DNA from: DAHVFK01 sp963755395
GTDB lineage: Bacteria; Pseudomonadota; Gammaproteobacteria; Burkholderiales; SG8-39
Assembly: GCA_963755395.1 (NCBI GenBank)
Contig: CAVWJJ010000001.1
Span: 310,001-374,000, forward strand
Direction of reading: 5' to 3'
DNA: 64,000 bases
The position numbers and the translations under genes are program-made. Below are positions 63,061 to 64,000 of the stretch, piece after piece. The notes under the pieces were generated by a model that was not told where the DNA came from, searched no databases, and was given only the letters and a program-made list of their open reading frames with translations. Position 1 is the stretch's first letter. Each line of letters opens with the position of its first letter.

Positions 63061-63970
63061 GAGCGCCCTCCAGAATCTTCAGGCACAGGTCCTCGTAGGA
63101 CATGCCGACGGCGCGCGCGGCAATCGGCACCAGGCTGTGCCCGGTCATGCCTGGCGAGGTATTGACCTCGAGCAGCCAGGACTTGCCTGCCGCATCGAGC
63201 ATCAGGTCGACCCGCCCCCAGCCGCTGCAACCGAGCAGCCTGAAGGCCGCGAGCGACAAGGCCTTGAGCTCCTCTTCCTTTCGTGCCGGCAGGCCGCAAG
63301 GACACAGGTACTTGGTGTCCTCGCTGTAGTACTTGTGCTGGTAGTCGTAGTTGCCCTCGGGCGCTTCGATGCGGATCAGGGGCAGCACCGTGTCGCCGAG
63401 GATTCCGGCGGTGAATTCAGGTCCGTCGACGAAGGACTCCGCCAGCGCGGTGTCCCGGTACTTGTTGACCGCCAGCTCGTAGGCTGCCGGCAACTGCGAG
63501 GCTGCGCTGACCTTGGTCAGACCCAGCGTCGAGCCCTCGTTCGCCGGCTTGACGATGAGGGGCAAGCCGAGCTCGCGCGCCACCGCGTCCCAGTCGTCGT
63601 GCGGGCCGAGGATGCGATAACGCGGTGTCGGCAGCCCTTGCGCCAGCCAGATCATCTTGGTGCGCCACTTGTCGAGCGCAACCGCCGAGCCCAGCACCCC
63701 GCTGCCGGTGTAAGGGATGCCCATTACCTCGAGCGCGCCCTGCACGGAACCGTCCTCACCGCCGCGGCCGTGCAGCGCGATGAAGCAGCGCACGAAGCCT
63801 TCGCGCCTGAGCTCGACCAGGTCGCGCTCGGCGGGATCGAAGGCGTGCGCGTCCACGCCCTTCGCGCGCAGCGCCTTCAGCACCCCCGTGCCGCTCATGA
63901 GCGACACCTCTCGCTCGGCGGACTTGCCGCCGAGCAGAACTGCGACCTTGCCGAAATCGCGCGGCGTCAT
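63050..63970 (-). CDS. ddl: D-alanine--D-alanine ligase
   Basis: A 306-residue ATP-grasp ligase. It has KVAVLLGGKSAEREVSLMSG at the N terminus, ALHGRGGEDGSVQGALEVMG, PLIVKPANEGSTLGLTKV and WLLEVNTSPGMTGHSLVPIA with the Mg-binding residues. It makes the D-Ala-D-Ala dipeptide for peptidoglycan. The start is ATG 63970, with GGGGAGG just upstream. The frame stays open to the right edge, where the codons resemble the end of murB. Confidence 0.96.
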   Translation of the reverse strand: MTPRDFGKVAVLLGGKSAEREVSLMSGTGVLKALRAKGVDAHAFDPAERDLVELRREGFVRCFIALHGRGGEDGSVQGALEVMGIPYTGSGVLGSAVALDKWRTKMIWLAQGLPTPRYRILGPHDDWDAVARELGLPLIVKPANEGSTLGLTKVSAASQLPAAYELAVNKYRDTALAESFVDGPEFTAGILGDTVLPLIRIEAPEGNYDYQHKYYSEDTKYLCPCGLPARKEEELKALSLAAFRLLGCSGWGRVDLMLDAAGKSWLLEVNTSPGMTGHSLVPIAARAVGMSYEDLCLKILEGAHVG

Positions 63971-64000
63971 GTCGGCCTCCCCGACGATGCGCACCTCGGG
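63971..64000 (-). CDS. murB: Probable 3' end of murB (runs off the right edge)
   Basis: The last ten codons, read on the minus strand in the ddl frame, give PEVRIVGEAD. This matches the usual C terminus of UDP-N-acetylenolpyruvoylglucosamine reductase (PEVR-x-hydrophobic-G), and murB normally precedes ddl. No stop codon is visible before the ddl ATG in this frame. A +1 shift here would put TGA in the overlap ATGA with the ddl start, the normal arrangement. Only 30 nt are available, so this is tentative. Confidence 0.35.

Overview
The window looks like a chromosomal contig from an uncultured betaproteobacterium close to Burkholderiales. It is GC-rich. It carries the order ddl-ftsQ-ftsA-ftsZ-lpxC-(DciA/M23)-secA-argJ, then yacG-zapD-coaE-pilD-pilC-pilB, ffh-rpsP-rimM-trmD-rplS, ribBA-ribH-nusB-thiL-pgpA-cinA and recA-recX-alaS-type housekeeping blocks, plus solute-binding-protein ABC transporters and HyuA/HyuB and xanthine-dehydrogenase-type catabolic clusters. 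I see no rRNA, tRNA, CRISPR array, insertion sequence or phage module.

Layout. 1-1745: start of a UbiA-type prenyltransferase, cut by the left edge, behind a membrane GT-C glycosyltransferase. 1783-3814: TauE/SafE permease and DAHP synthase (aroG). In front of aroG lies an unannotated transcription attenuator: a 21-residue leader peptide with W-F-Y followed by five consecutive Phe, then a 12-bp terminator hairpin. 4141-5599: stand-alone AAA+ ATPase and a small membrane protein. 5596-8239: alaS, broken by about 25 apparent single-base insertions. 8282-19670: accessory catabolic region with a cupin protein, TetR regulator, luciferase-like monooxygenase, PuuE-like deacetylase, a complete Liv-type ABC transporter, a ketopantoate-reductase-like protein, a ThDP enzyme and a membrane protein. 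19695-29584: NIPSNAP protein, HyuB, HyuA, a 3-hydroxyisobutyrate-dehydrogenase-like reductase, a VOC protein and a three-subunit molybdenum hydroxylase (coxL/S/M type). 29607-32156: recX (with no ATG/GTG/TTG start), recA and another beta-hydroxyacid dehydrogenase. 32181-35874: MFS transporter translationally coupled to the AmmeMemoRadiSam radical-SAM enzyme and a fused MEMO1-AMMECR1 protein. 35907-43343: cinA, pgpA, thiL, nusB, ribH, ribBA, rplS, trmD, rimM, rpsP, ffh, all on the minus strand. 43404-51258, plus strand: cytochrome-biogenesis-like YpjD, a CorC-type transporter, pilB, pilC, pilD, coaE, zapD, yacG. 51263-63970, mostly minus strand: Nudix-ThiE fusion, DUF815 ATPase, argJ, secA, M23 peptidase, DciA-like protein, small membrane protein, lpxC, ftsZ, ftsA, ftsQ, ddl.

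How the parts fit. The right half is core biology: cell division and envelope synthesis, protein export, type IV pilus assembly, ribosome assembly, riboflavin and thiamine cofactors, and the RecA/RecX pair. The left-centre is a substrate-uptake and catabolism region whose enzyme classes (flavin monooxygenase, PuuE-like hydrolase, hydantoinase, Mo-hydroxylase) would suit degradation of a cyclic amide or heterocycle. That substrate is an inference.

Sequence quality matters here. Besides alaS, at least four conserved genes (the Mo-hydroxylase large subunit, the AmmeMemoRadiSam radical-SAM gene, pgpA, pilC) each carry one or two single-base insertions that restore a full-length protein when removed. 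These look like insertion-type assembly errors rather than decay. The strongest biological novelties I can support are the aromatic-amino-acid attenuator on aroG, the AmmeMemoRadiSam/MFS cluster, recX without a canonical start, and several promoters placed so close to start codons that leaderless mRNAs are expected.
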